Notes: generated from the letters alone by a model not told the origin. A stretch of DNA of 64,000 nt from Rhodanobacter fulvus Jip2 (GCF_000264315.1 NZ_AJXU01000054.1:41077-105076), one strand, 5' to 3'; positions 17,922-27,619 are shown, numbered from the stretch's first letter. Numbers and translations: made by a program.

Positions 17922-18449
17922 ATGCAAGTCTTGTCGCGTCAGCGAGGCGTCTCGCTGATCGAGGTGCTGGTCGCCATCGTTATCTTCAGCGTTGGCGTAT
18001 TGGGCTTGGCGTTGATGCAGGTCAAGGGCGCGCAATTTACCAAAGAGGCTGGCTCGCGCAGCAACATCATCGTGCAGGTAAGAAGCCTGATCGACGCGAT
18101 GCGCGCGAACCCGGCAGCTGCAACGATGCCGATAAAGGCCGCGAACCCCGCCTCTCCGAGTTCAAGCGATTGTCCTTATTGTTACGCGGGGACAGAAGAA
18201 CTGGTGAGTACCTGCACAACCGATTGCGACCTGGATGGCGCGGCAAAGCGCGATCTTATCGATTGGGTCAAGCGGGTGAAGAGCGCTGCGCCCTCTGCTG
18301 TCGGAACGAATGCCCCGGTCGCCACCGTGTCATGGGATACCAGCCTGGGCATGTATGTCATAACTGCGAATTGGTCCGGCGGTGCGATGGACGGAAAGCA
18401 AGCGAAGGTCAGCGACAATCTTTCCTACACATTGAACTATCTGCCATGA
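17922..18449 (+). CDS. pilV: Type IV pilus minor pilin PilV
   Basis: This encodes a 175-residue prepilin. The type III leader is MQVLSRQRG, cut by PilD before VSLIEVLVAIVIFSVGVLGL, with the conserved Glu at position 5 of the mature protein. The mature body has the PilV-like GLALMQVKGAQFTKEAGSRS and two Cys pairs. PilV is a minor pilin that, with PilW, PilX, PilE and FimT, primes pilus assembly and carries PilY1 to the tip. An AGGGAGAA Shine-Dalgarno precedes ATG 17922; the long upstream reading is not coding. The stop overlaps the pilW start (ATGA). It is the first gene of the pilin operon. Confidence 0.93.
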   Translation: MQVLSRQRGVSLIEVLVAIVIFSVGVLGLALMQVKGAQFTKEAGSRSNIIVQVRSLIDAMRANPAAATMPIKAANPASPSSSDCPYCYAGTEELVSTCTTDCDLDGAAKRDLIDWVKRVKSAAPSAVGTNAPVATVSWDTSLGMYVITANWSGGAMDGKQAKVSDNLSYTLNYLP

Positions 18450-19564
18450 GCGCACATGCACGGCACGTTTCGCGCAGTAGGCAGATAGGTGTATCGCTTA
18501 TCGAATTGATGGTGGCAATGTTGCTTGGCGCGATTGTCGTCGCAGGGTTGATACAGATTTTGACGGCGAATCGGAAGGCTTACCAATTGCAGGAAAGCAA
18601 CAATTTCCAACAGCAGAACCTTCGGTTTGCGACTGATCGCATCGATTGGTCAATCCGTATGGCCGATTTCTGGGGCGGCCTGAGGGCCGCCGACGTCACC
18701 GGCCTGCTCGGGGACGGCGGCGGCGCTACGGGATGCGATGACACTTGGCTTGTCGCCGGCAAGCCAGGTAGCGGTGCAGGTGGTTTGTACGGCTACGACG
18801 GTGCGGCGGTATTCCCTATAGCAAGTTGTGCGCTCGTGCCGAATAGCGACTATGTCCCGGGGACGGATGTTCTCGTTGTCCGCTATGCGGATACCGATCC
18901 ATGCGCAGTACCTGATGGGAATACGGCCGCTCTGTCTGCGACCACATTGAGCACGTGCCTGCCTTCGTCGTCGTATTTCCTGGCGGCCAGCGTCGGGCAG
19001 GGCGCTCAGTTGTTCAAACTCGCAGACAGCATCCCACTGACGGGCGATACGCAGCGATATGTCTATCCCTATCGCGTGGAGGCCTATTACCTACAGCCGT
19101 GCAGCGACCGCCCAGCTGCTGGTTGCAATGCAATGAGCGACGGAGGCACGCCGCGCCCGACGCTCATGCGACTTCGGCTTACCGAGAGCGGTCTGGTTCG
19201 CGAACCGTTGGTGGAAGGGATTGAGCAACTTCAGCTCGAGTACGGCGTTTCCACCGACGGTACTCATGTCAATCAGTTCAAGAACGCAACCAAGGTAACC
19301 GCTGCTGAGTGGCCGACAGTGCTTGCGGTGCGAGTGACTTTATTGGCTCGTAGCCCGGATCGTGACGTTTCCGTTTCTCACGCGGGTACGTTCAAGGTCA
19401 GCGAAAAATGCAGTTACACCATTTCCAACGCAGGAGCCGTCACGCTGGCCACGACGGACAGCGATTGCACTGGCTTCAGTCTCGGTGGCTTGGCGCGGCC
19501 GAACCAATTTTCGCGCAGCATGCAGCAGCAAATCGTACAAATTCGCAATCGTGTGAGGGGATGA
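18446..19564 (+). CDS. pilW: Type IV pilus minor pilin PilW
   Basis: This encodes a 372-residue prepilin-like protein. The leader ends at SRSRQIG and is followed by VSLIELMVAMLLGAIVVAG, with Glu5 present. Typical of PilW, the N-terminal helix continues as LIQILTANRKAYQLQESNN, and a large Cys-containing beta domain follows (TGCDDTWLVAG, DVLVVRYAD, GIEQLQLEYGV). It is translationally coupled to pilV (ATGA at 18446-18449) and to pilX (ATGA at 19561-19564), so the three products are probably made in fixed ratio. It is an inner-membrane protein until assembled into the pilus tip complex. Confidence 0.92.
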   Translation: MSAHARHVSRSRQIGVSLIELMVAMLLGAIVVAGLIQILTANRKAYQLQESNNFQQQNLRFATDRIDWSIRMADFWGGLRAADVTGLLGDGGGATGCDDTWLVAGKPGSGAGGLYGYDGAAVFPIASCALVPNSDYVPGTDVLVVRYADTDPCAVPDGNTAALSATTLSTCLPSSSYFLAASVGQGAQLFKLADSIPLTGDTQRYVYPYRVEAYYLQPCSDRPAAGCNAMSDGGTPRPTLMRLRLTESGLVREPLVEGIEQLQLEYGVSTDGTHVNQFKNATKVTAAEWPTVLAVRVTLLARSPDRDVSVSHAGTFKVSEKCSYTISNAGAVTLATTDSDCTGFSLGGLARPNQFSRSMQQQIVQIRNRVRG

Positions 19565-20289
19565 ACGCCATGCATAGGGCCACCCGAGCAGGTGTCAGGC
19601 ATCCATCCGCCACGCGACAGCAGGGCGTCGCATTGTTTGTTGGTCTGGTATTTCTGGTCATTCTCTCGCTCGTGGCTGTCGTTGCCATGCGGGGAACGCT
19701 GCTGGAAATGCGCATGGTCAACAACGTTGCCGCGCACGAGCGTGCTTTCGAAGTTTCAGAGTCGATGAGGGCGGTGCCCACCGCGCTGTTCGAAGACAAC
19801 ACCTTCAACCGGGGTTGGCCAACGACAACCATGGGTGGGAGTGTTCCCGATACGCAGTTCGGTACGTTTCCGGTCTGCAAATCCGATGGTGACAAGGTCG
19901 GCAAAAACGGTATCAGTTGCGACGTCTTGGGCAATGTTGACGTTCGTGACGCCACTACCGGGGGCTTGCTGAATTTGTATGAAGCGCAGTACTTCACCGG
20001 TGAGAAGGCCTACGACCCCTCGACCTGGATGAAAAGCGATCCCGATGTCACCGTCGCGGTTTGCAATGATTCCGGGTGTTCGAGTGGTGGCAGCGCGCGC
20101 CTGTGGATCCGCCCGGATGGAAGCATTCTGGAGGCGGGTTCAGGTGCGGCACAGGCGGCCGGCTATCGGGGCCTGGGCAACGGTGCAGCCAACGGCAGTG
20201 CCTCCAAATATTTTGAAATACTCAGCGAGGGCACCGCCAATTCGGCGAGGGCGCTCACGCTTTCCCAGTATCGTCAGAGCATTAACTGA
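19561..20289 (+). CDS. pilX: Type IV pilus assembly protein PilX
   Basis: This encodes 242 residues with the N-terminal PilX pattern RQQGVALFVGLVFLVILSLV followed by VAMRGTLLEMRMVNNVAAHERAFEVSES. That is the hydrophobic helix and amphipathic stretch found between pilW and pilY1 in Pseudomonas and Xanthomonas. The mature N-terminus lacks the usual Glu5 of major pilins. The C-terminal domain holds several Cys (FPVCKSDG, ISCDVLG, VCNDSGCSSGG). It is coupled to pilW by ATGA. A second in-frame ATG is three codons on (MHRATR). Confidence 0.88.
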   Translation: MNAMHRATRAGVRHPSATRQQGVALFVGLVFLVILSLVAVVAMRGTLLEMRMVNNVAAHERAFEVSESMRAVPTALFEDNTFNRGWPTTTMGGSVPDTQFGTFPVCKSDGDKVGKNGISCDVLGNVDVRDATTGGLLNLYEAQYFTGEKAYDPSTWMKSDPDVTVAVCNDSGCSSGGSARLWIRPDGSILEAGSGAAQAAGYRGLGNGAANGSASKYFEILSEGTANSARALTLSQYRQSIN

Positions 20290-20324
20290 CGTCGTGACTC
20301 AAGAAATTGACGGGATGGTTGGTC

Positions 20325-23300
20325 ATGAACAAAATTGCCGGTCGCGCTAATTTGGGAACAGAGATGTCATGCCGAGGGCTGCTTATTGGCTTTCTCATAG
20401 TGTGCCTCGCTGCGCCGATGGTTGTGGCTCAGCCGCTACCATCCCCGATGGCTGCTATCGACGTTGGGTTCGGCCCCGCACCCGCGGCGACGACCTCGGA
20501 CGCGGATGGGAATCCTGCGCCATCGACCTCAACCGCCGTACCGGCGCCGGCCGCTTCGGCCATTGGCGCTGCCATTGGATTGAACCGAAAAGGCGATGTT
20601 GCGGTGGCGGCAAATTTCACCGCACTACCCGTCATCAATTCAAGCTCGGCAGCGCCGCTGGTGATGCTGGTGATGTCGCGTGACGAGCAATTGTTCATCA
20701 AGGCCTATTCCGATTACACCGACCTGGACAACGATGGGGTTGTTGACACAACGTACAACGATGCGTTCGATTATTCGGGGTATTTTGATTCCTCGCTTTG
20801 CTATACCTACGCCAATACGCAGTTCAAAGCATCGGCGGCAGCCTCGGGCGGCAACGCGGATGGCCAGAAAAAGCACCAGTGCAGCGGAAATTGGAGCGGT
20901 AACTTCCTGAATTGGGTGTCCATGAGCCGGCTCGATGTCGTGCGGCTCGTCCTCGACGGTGGACTGCGTTCGACCGATAATCCCAACAGGACCGTGTTGA
21001 AGCGCGCACCGATTCCTAATGACCTCCACGCTTGGGCAAAGGTCTACACAGGTACGGACGTGAACAAGTTCACGCCGTTCATTCAGGACACTTCGAATCT
21101 CGGGATATCGTTCTGCAACGCCACACTCTCCGCTGACGGTGACCCGCAAATGCGCGTGGCGCGAGGAAATTGGTCGGAGTGGGCGTCGACCGCGTCGCGT
21201 CAATGTGACTGGAAGGAAACAATCGGCACGCCGGATGCGAATAATAGCTACAACGACGACGCATCGAAGAATGATGGGCTTGGTGACAAGGAATATATCG
21301 TTCAGGTCGAAGTCTGCGACCCGTCGACGAACGGCATTCGCGAGAGCTTCTGTCAGCTCTATAGCAACGGTAGCTCCCGCAGCTATAAGCCCGTCGGACT
21401 ATTGCAGCGATATGGCGAAAACGGCCAAATGCGCTTTGGCCTTCTGACAGGTAGTTTTTCTGCACCGCGAAGCGGTGGCGTGTTACGTCGGAATATAGGC
21501 AAGTTAGCGGGGAACGGTAACGATCCGGCGACGTGCGTGGCGGGCGACGAAATAAAGCTGAGCGACGGAACGTTCTGCAATCAGGATGATGGCAAGGAAG
21601 GAATCATCAATACCTTGCATCGGCTGAAGCTGACGAATTGGAACTTCAACAACAATTGGAATGATTGCAACACTTACGGAATCCTGAATCGAAACGAGAC
21701 AACGAACGGCACAAATAATCGCCTCGATGATCCGGGCAGCTCTGGCACCAACGCGCAAGCGTGCAGCGCCTGGGGCAATCCGCTTTCGGAAATGTATGCC
21801 GAGGCCCTTCGCTACATCGCTGCAGATGGTGCCAAGACGGCCAAGTTTATCAAGGCAGGTGATCTTGCCGGCCTGCCATCGCCTGCTTGGAAAGATCCGT
21901 ACGCTGCTTCCGAAAATCCCTATTGTGCCTCCTGCAGCGTCATTGTCTTGTCTACCGGCCTGAACTCTTTCGACAGTGACGAGCTCCCGCCGTGGACCAA
22001 GGCAGGTATCGGCATGAACGCGGCCTCAGCCACGCAGGCCATCGGTGCCGATGAAGGCATCAATGGAAACAATTATTTGACCGGACGTGTAGTGGCGACT
22101 CAGACCGATCTGGCTGTTGGCAAGCCTGTCAATACGTACGAAGACCTTTGCAGTTCGAAGCTGGTGAGTGACCTGAGTTTGGCTCGAGGTATCTGTCCGG
22201 ATATCCCTAGCATGGAAGGCAGCTTCCTAATCGCCGGGCTGGCGTTCGACGCGTGGACAAAAGATCTGCGGCCGGACCTGGGTTCTGTGCAGGGCAGTAC
22301 GCGACCCGCTGGCTACAAAAATACCGTGCAGACCTACGCCGTGGCTCTGGCGGAAAATCTTCCAAAGTTCCAACTGCCAATCGGGTCCAAATCCATAACG
22401 CTCGCGCCTTTGTGCCAAGCCAACAACACCGGCGGAGCATCCATCACGGATTCGGGCTGGCGCAGTTGCTATCTCGGCGCGGTGGGCGTGGGCACCAAGA
22501 CGTCACGAGTCGACACAAGCTACATCTATGGCCGGCCGCTGCTTGCAGACGCGCGCGCGGGTAGTTATTCGCTCGTGTGGGAGGATTCGCTATGGGGCAA
22601 TGATCACGACAACGACGTTGTTTCGATGCTGACGTACTGCGTTGGAGACACCTGCGCCCGATCTACGAATTTGCCTCAGAAGTTGCCCGCAGCAACGGTT
22701 TGTTTCTACAAGAACACCAATTACGGCGGAGGCAGCTGGTGTCCGAGCACAGATACCACACCTCATAATTTCCCGGTGGGCGATGGCTTCCGGGACGTGA
22801 TCTCCTCTGTTAAGGTGCCTGCGGGCTACAAGTTGACCCTCTACACAGGGGAAAACCTGTCAGGTACCAGCGCCTCGTTCACTGCAGACACGGCGAACGT
22901 GGGCAGCGCTCTGAATGACAAGGCGCGCTCGTACAGTGTGGGTCGTACAGGAAGCTCTTTTGCTGGATATGACATCTGCTGGCAGTCGGATTCGGCAATT
23001 TGCACCGATAACGCCGGGAAACCCACGGTAGGCAATGACGAAGCATTGGTTCGCATTGAGAATCTTTCGGCTTACGCCGGCAATGCGATGCTTACTGGCT
23101 ACACCATCAGCGGCTCCAGTGATGACGGTGTAAAGCGTCTCGCCCTGCGTCCGGGTAACGCGAATGCGAGCGTGCTGACATCTCAGGCAAACGCACCGGC
23201 CAGTTGGTACAAGCCCAAGGTGGTCAAGTACACGGTGGGCAGCACGGGCGCCAAGCAGCTGGAAAACCCCCTCTATTACGCCGCCAAATATGGTGGCTTT

Positions 23301-26132
23301 GCGAAAATAACCGACACGTCGGGTGTGGCGGTCACGGCACCCTGCGACAAAACCACCACGCCGGCGTGCGCTACCTCCAACTGGGATCAGAACAACAACG
23401 ATACGGGTCTGCCCGGTGCAGACAATGTGCCGGACAATTTCTTCCCCGTGCGTAATCCCGCGCAGCTGGGTGAGCGCCTTGCCAGCGTGTTCAATGCCAT
23501 TTTGACCCGCTCCGGCTCGGGTACCTCAGCAGCGGTGGTAACCAGCAGCGCTGCGGGAGAGGGATTGACCTATCAAGCGCTTTACCAAGGCAAGACGCAG
23601 AATGTTACTGGTAGCCAATCGGTATCCTGGACCGGTGCGGTGAACGCCTTGTGGATCGATAGCGACGGGCAGTTCCGCGAAGGTGGTTACGACATCGGTG
23701 GGTCACCGACGCTGGGAGATGCATCGCAAAACCCGATCGTCCGCTTCTGCACCACTGCCGACGGTGATTCGCGATTCCACACGTACACAGATCCGACAGT
23801 CGCGCCCACCAAGCCGATCCCAGCAGCGCAATGCAATGGCAAGCCGTTGAGTGATCTCAAGCCGGTCTGGTCGGCACAGAACATGTTGTCGTCTGCGTCC
23901 TATCAAACACTAACCCAGCGTGCTTACGGCACGGCGGCGACGGGTGCCGCGGGCCGCTACATCTTCACTTGGATCGACGCCGATCATGACGGCGTGGTTG
24001 ATACCGGAGAGCAGAAGGATTTCGCCTGGTCATCGTCCGGCTTTGGGGGTAACGGAACGTGCGATTCGAGCACTGTCACCGGCAATTTCCGGTTCTTGAA
24101 CACGTGTAGCTCGAACGGTGCAGAATCGCTGGTCGACTGGATCCGTGGTACGGAGTGGACGGGCAGTGATGGAAGGCCTGATCCGAATTGGCGCTCACGG
24201 ACCGTCGATGGCAAGGTCTACCGTCTCGGCGACATCGTCAACTCGACACCGCTCGCGGTCGGTGTTCCAGCCGAGTCTTTTGACCTGCTTTACAACGACA
24301 GTAGCTATGGAGGCTTTCGCAAGAAGTACCAGAGCAGGCGGCAGATGATCTACGTCGGTGCCAACGACGGCATGATCCACGCGTTCAACGGAGGTTTTTA
24401 CAACGCATCGGAAAAGAGGCTCGATACCCAGCCATCGACATGCACGAGCCAGGGTTGTTCGCTGGACAGCGCCTTCACGGCGCACCCGCTTGGCTCCGAG
24501 GTGTGGGCTTACGTGCCTGGCAACCTGCTTGCCCATTTGCGTTGGCTTTCCGATCCCGATTACGCGCACATGTTCTACGTGGACGGTTCGCCGATTTCCC
24601 AGGACGTGCGAATTTTTACCGCGAGCGACGAGAATTGCTCGGTGAGCGGTTCTACCCAATGCCATCCTGATGGTTGGGGCACCATTCTCATCGTGCCGTT
24701 CCGGTTTGGTGGTGGTCCCATCACGGTGGACACAAAGGAAGGGGCTGCGAGCACCTATCAGGCATCATTCCCTGCCTATGTCGTCCTGGACGTCACGAAT
24801 CCGGAAGCGCCGCCGGTCCTGCTGGCAGAGTTGACGAATGCGCAGGGGCTCGCCGGATCAGGAGCGAGTGCTGGTTGTGCTTCGACACTGTTTTCATGCG
24901 CGAATCTCATGAAGACGGTAAGCACTTATACGTCCTCGCTGCCCGCGGTAGCGATGTTCCGTCCCAGCGGCTCGGCCGATCCCGATCCCAGCAAATTCAT
25001 TCTCTTTACGGGCTCGGGCACCACTGACAATGGCGGCTCCGGCTCGGTGGAAGGTGGAAACGCTATTTCCACAGCCGGTCTAGGCATTCGTGCGTACGAT
25101 CTCAGTGATATCGCAAGCTCGGACCCCACACCACTGAGTTGGGGCACTGGCAACGGCACGGTCAAGATGATGACGAACGTGGGGGCGGCGAACGCCGGCG
25201 CCAACAGCTTCGCAGGGGATGTTGTGGCTTCAGATTTCAACTTGGATGGCGTCGCAGAATCGCTGTATTTCGGCAGTTCGAAGGGCGCAGCCAGCCCATT
25301 TGGTGGGGCGTTGTGGGCGATCGACTTTAAAGGCAGTGTGGATCCAGCGGACTGGTCGCCGCGAATGGTTCTGTCTGGGCTGGACAAACCGGTCACTATT
25401 CGCCCCACTCTGGGCGTAAACGACAAGCGGCAACATATGGTGTTTTTTGGCACGGGCCGCGCCTATACCAAGAGCGATCTCCAGGATAAAAACCAGCAAG
25501 TGATCGTTGGTCTAGTGGATGACGGAACAACGTCGACGGTTTCAGCGGGAACCCCAGCTGTGACGACGAACAGCACTGTGTCTTTCGCCGATCTTCTCGA
25601 TGTGACTGACGTTGACGTCATGGATGACGGCACCGTGAGTGGAGCAGGTGACGACGTGACAACGATTGCGGACCTCGCCGCCGCATCGCAAACCGCCCAT
25701 GGTTGGAAGTCCAACCTCGACATCCCCACGGACGCTAACGGTGCCAAAATGCCATCGGAACGCGTTGTTTCCACCCAGGTACTGGCGGGCGGTGTTTTGA
25801 ACACTTCGACTTACCTGCCTGGCACTGATCAATGCACCGATCAGGGCGAAGGTCGATTGGTTCCCTCGAACTATCTGACAGGTACGGCTGACGTGGGCCT
25901 GATCGGCATTCTCGGCAAGGATTCCGATGGAAAAATCAACAAATCTGTGGAATTGGGCAAGGGGCTTCCCTCCCAGCCGAGCTTGAGCAAGGGAGGCTCC
26001 GGCTCATCGGGCGACAAGGACCTGCGCGCGTGTGTGCAAACATCTAGTGGTGCGATCATCTGTCACGATCTGCCGCCCTTGAAGTCAGTCAGGAGTGGTG
26101 AGATTTCGTGGCGCGAACCGCTCGATAAATAA
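20325..26132 (+). CDS. pilY1: PilY1 pilus tip-associated adhesin with inserted beta/gamma-crystallin-like module
   Basis: This encodes a 1,935-residue exported protein. A hydrophobic signal (LLIGFLIVCLAAPMVVA) lies around residues 25-42; the start may be ATG 20325 or the later M in EMSCRG. Residues 112-165 carry a PilY1-typical region with a calcium-loop-like DLDNDGVVD (133-141). Residues of about 790-872 form a beta/gamma-crystallin-like module (CFYKNTNYGGGSW, YKLTLYTGENLSG). From about residue 1050 there is the PilC/PilY1 propeller (VFNAILTRSGSGTS, SWTGAVNALWIDSDGQFREG, YVGANDGMIHAFNGG) with a second loop, DADHDGVVD, starting at residue 1218 (DNA 23976). PilY1 is a tip adhesin and mechanosensor needed for pilus extension and retraction balance. 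I see no clear von Willebrand A domain. Confidence 0.93.
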   Translation: MNKIAGRANLGTEMSCRGLLIGFLIVCLAAPMVVAQPLPSPMAAIDVGFGPAPAATTSDADGNPAPSTSTAVPAPAASAIGAAIGLNRKGDVAVAANFTALPVINSSSAAPLVMLVMSRDEQLFIKAYSDYTDLDNDGVVDTTYNDAFDYSGYFDSSLCYTYANTQFKASAAASGGNADGQKKHQCSGNWSGNFLNWVSMSRLDVVRLVLDGGLRSTDNPNRTVLKRAPIPNDLHAWAKVYTGTDVNKFTPFIQDTSNLGISFCNATLSADGDPQMRVARGNWSEWASTASRQCDWKETIGTPDANNSYNDDASKNDGLGDKEYIVQVEVCDPSTNGIRESFCQLYSNGSSRSYKPVGLLQRYGENGQMRFGLLTGSFSAPRSGGVLRRNIGKLAGNGNDPATCVAGDEIKLSDGTFCNQDDGKEGIINTLHRLKLTNWNFNNNWNDCNTYGILNRNETTNGTNNRLDDPGSSGTNAQACSAWGNPLSEMYAEALRYIAADGAKTAKFIKAGDLAGLPSPAWKDPYAASENPYCASCSVIVLSTGLNSFDSDELPPWTKAGIGMNAASATQAIGADEGINGNNYLTGRVVATQTDLAVGKPVNTYEDLCSSKLVSDLSLARGICPDIPSMEGSFLIAGLAFDAWTKDLRPDLGSVQGSTRPAGYKNTVQTYAVALAENLPKFQLPIGSKSITLAPLCQANNTGGASITDSGWRSCYLGAVGVGTKTSRVDTSYIYGRPLLADARAGSYSLVWEDSLWGNDHDNDVVSMLTYCVGDTCARSTNLPQKLPAATVCFYKNTNYGGGSWCPSTDTTPHNFPVGDGFRDVISSVKVPAGYKLTLYTGENLSGTSASFTADTANVGSALNDKARSYSVGRTGSSFAGYDICWQSDSAICTDNAGKPTVGNDEALVRIENLSAYAGNAMLTGYTISGSSDDGVKRLALRPGNANASVLTSQANAPASWYKPKVVKYTVGSTGAKQLENPLYYAAKYGGFAKITDTSGVAVTAPCDKTTTPACATSNWDQNNNDTGLPGADNVPDNFFPVRNPAQLGERLASVFNAILTRSGSGTSAAVVTSSAAGEGLTYQALYQGKTQNVTGSQSVSWTGAVNALWIDSDGQFREGGYDIGGSPTLGDASQNPIVRFCTTADGDSRFHTYTDPTVAPTKPIPAAQCNGKPLSDLKPVWSAQNMLSSASYQTLTQRAYGTAATGAAGRYIFTWIDADHDGVVDTGEQKDFAWSSSGFGGNGTCDSSTVTGNFRFLNTCSSNGAESLVDWIRGTEWTGSDGRPDPNWRSRTVDGKVYRLGDIVNSTPLAVGVPAESFDLLYNDSSYGGFRKKYQSRRQMIYVGANDGMIHAFNGGFYNASEKRLDTQPSTCTSQGCSLDSAFTAHPLGSEVWAYVPGNLLAHLRWLSDPDYAHMFYVDGSPISQDVRIFTASDENCSVSGSTQCHPDGWGTILIVPFRFGGGPITVDTKEGAASTYQASFPAYVVLDVTNPEAPPVLLAELTNAQGLAGSGASAGCASTLFSCANLMKTVSTYTSSLPAVAMFRPSGSADPDPSKFILFTGSGTTDNGGSGSVEGGNAISTAGLGIRAYDLSDIASSDPTPLSWGTGNGTVKMMTNVGAANAGANSFAGDVVASDFNLDGVAESLYFGSSKGAASPFGGALWAIDFKGSVDPADWSPRMVLSGLDKPVTIRPTLGVNDKRQHMVFFGTGRAYTKSDLQDKNQQVIVGLVDDGTTSTVSAGTPAVTTNSTVSFADLLDVTDVDVMDDGTVSGAGDDVTTIADLAAASQTAHGWKSNLDIPTDANGAKMPSERVVSTQVLAGGVLNTSTYLPGTDQCTDQGEGRLVPSNYLTGTADVGLIGILGKDSDGKINKSVELGKGLPSQPSLSKGGSGSSGDKDLRACVQTSSGAIICHDLPPLKSVRSGEISWREPLDK

Positions 26133-26141
26133 GGAAAAATC

Positions 26142-26558
26142 ATGCGTCGACAGCTTGGCTTCACCTTGCTCGAATTGATGATCGTGGTGGTTATCATCTC
26201 GATCTTGTCCGCGCTCGCTATTTCGTCGTATCGCAGCTACGTGGTGAGGACGCATCGCACCGATGCGCAACGCACGCTACTCGATCTGGCTGGCCGACAA
26301 GAGCGCTTTTACTATTCCCATAATGCTTACACCGATACGTTGGCCGATCTGTCGGGGTCCAACACTATGGTGGGAAATGGGCAGTACTACACCATTTCTA
26401 TCCCGTCGGCGTCTTCGACGGATTACACGATCACCGCGACGGCCGCGGGAAATCAGCGACGGGACGACGCGCTTTGCCAGACACTCAGTCTTGAGAGGTC
26501 TGGAACTCAGAGTTCTACTGGATCCACCGCCAATGATCCGAAGTGCTGGGGTAACTAG
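26142..26558 (+). CDS. pilE: Type IV pilin-like protein PilE
   Basis: This encodes a 138-residue prepilin with a very short leader MRRQLG and mature N-terminus FTLLELMIVVVIISILSALA (Glu5 present). The next stretch, SSYRSYVVRTHRTDAQRTLL, and the C-terminal disulfide pair (DALCQTL, PKCWGN) are those of the minor pilin PilE found downstream of pilY1 in Pseudomonas and xanthomonads. It begins 9 bp after the pilY1 stop with AAGGAAAA as ribosome-binding site, and is read from the same transcript. Confidence 0.93.
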   Translation: MRRQLGFTLLELMIVVVIISILSALAISSYRSYVVRTHRTDAQRTLLDLAGRQERFYYSHNAYTDTLADLSGSNTMVGNGQYYTISIPSASSTDYTITATAAGNQRRDDALCQTLSLERSGTQSSTGSTANDPKCWGN

Positions 26559-26562
26559 AGCA

Positions 26563-27021
26563 ATGCGGCGATATTCTGGAAAAGGGTATGTATCTTTCGG
26601 TCGTCGTCTGGTGGTTTCGGCGGCACTGGGCTTGTTTTGTGTGGTTGGCGTTTGCCAGGAAATTTATAAGTGGAAAGACGCCGCGGGCACGGTTCATTAC
26701 AGCGAAAAGGCACCGCCGGATGGGGTGAAGAACACTCGAATGACGCTTTCTGGTCACGTGGATGACAATTCCAGCGAGTTGCCTCCGAGCTCTCCTTTAC
26801 CAACGACTGCTGAAGCCAAAGCTGCGCTAGATCTAGCCAGCAAAAAGCAGGAAGAGCACCTGTGTACGGTGGCGAAACAGAACCTGGAACTGTTGAATTC
26901 TGATGCCATGATTGCGAGTGATTCCGATCTCGATTCCGCCACACAGTTGCTTGATGAGCAAAGGGCGACGAAGCGTTCTGAGGCTCAAGCTCAAATAGCG
27001 CGGTATTGTCATGAGCATTGA
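26563..27021 (+). CDS. DUF4124 domain exported protein
   Basis: This encodes a 152-residue protein with an N-terminal hydrophobic signal (VVSAALGLFCVVGV, likely cut before QEIYKW). A DUF4124 module follows (EIYKWKDAAGTVHYSEKAPP), and the C-terminal half is helical and rich in Ala, Glu and Lys. DUF4124 proteins are small envelope proteins of unknown function. The start is ATG 26563, five bases after the pilE stop, which fits an operon. Its end overlaps fimT by 11 bp. Its position inside a pilin operon suggests an envelope accessory role, but nothing shows it directly. Confidence 0.82.
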   Translation: MRRYSGKGYVSFGRRLVVSAALGLFCVVGVCQEIYKWKDAAGTVHYSEKAPPDGVKNTRMTLSGHVDDNSSELPPSSPLPTTAEAKAALDLASKKQEEHLCTVAKQNLELLNSDAMIASDSDLDSATQLLDEQRATKRSEAQAQIARYCHEH

Positions 27022-27619
27022 ACTCGGGACTCAAATCCACCAGCGCAGTCACCGGGCTGGATTCTCCTTGATCGAATTGATGGTCGCGATCACCGTCTTG
27101 GCCATACTCGCTGCGATCGCCCTACCGAACTTTCGTAGCATGATTCGTCGCAATGGTGTTTCGACGCAGGTAAATGCCATGTATAGCGACCTTCAATATG
27201 CGCGAAGCGAGGCGATCACGACCAGGTCATTTGTATCGTTGTGTCCACGTTCGACTACCGCGGTGGCGGGCGAAAAAGCATGCGGTGGTGCCAGCAACCA
27301 ATTCGACCGCGGCTGGCTGGCTTACGCTTCCTCGACCAGTGGTGCTGATTACGATACCGGCAAGCCGCAGTCACTTCTGCAATTGCGGGAATCGGCCCCC
27401 AATGTTTCAGTACGGTCTTCGGCAAACGGGGTGCTCACCCTCAATTCTCGTGGCGAAGTGGTAGGTGGGGTGAGCAGGGAATTCATGGTTTGTGCAAAAG
27501 CCACTGCGGGGACAGGAGCTGGGGAGAGTACGAGGTCGGTACCTGGCAAGAGAGTCGTTATCACGGCAAGTGGCAGGGTTTCGGCGGCCGATATAGCGGT
27601 CGCGGGAAGTTGCGGATAG
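27011..27619 (+). CDS. fimT: FimT/GspH family pseudopilin
   Basis: This encodes a 202-residue prepilin-like protein. The leader ends at QRSHRAG and is followed by FSLIELMVAITVLAILAAIA, then LPNFRSMIRRNGVSTQVNAM. The body has the FimT/GspH signature DLQYARSEAITTRSFVSLCP, a Cys pair, and a Gly/Ser-rich end with GRVSAADIAVAGSCG. FimT-type minor pilins have been linked to DNA binding in natural transformation in some gammaproteobacteria. In many relatives fimT comes first in the cluster; here it is last. ATG 27011 lies inside the end of the DUF4124 gene. Confidence 0.9.
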   Translation: MSIELGTQIHQRSHRAGFSLIELMVAITVLAILAAIALPNFRSMIRRNGVSTQVNAMYSDLQYARSEAITTRSFVSLCPRSTTAVAGEKACGGASNQFDRGWLAYASSTSGADYDTGKPQSLLQLRESAPNVSVRSSANGVLTLNSRGEVVGGVSREFMVCAKATAGTGAGESTRSVPGKRVVITASGRVSAADIAVAGSCG

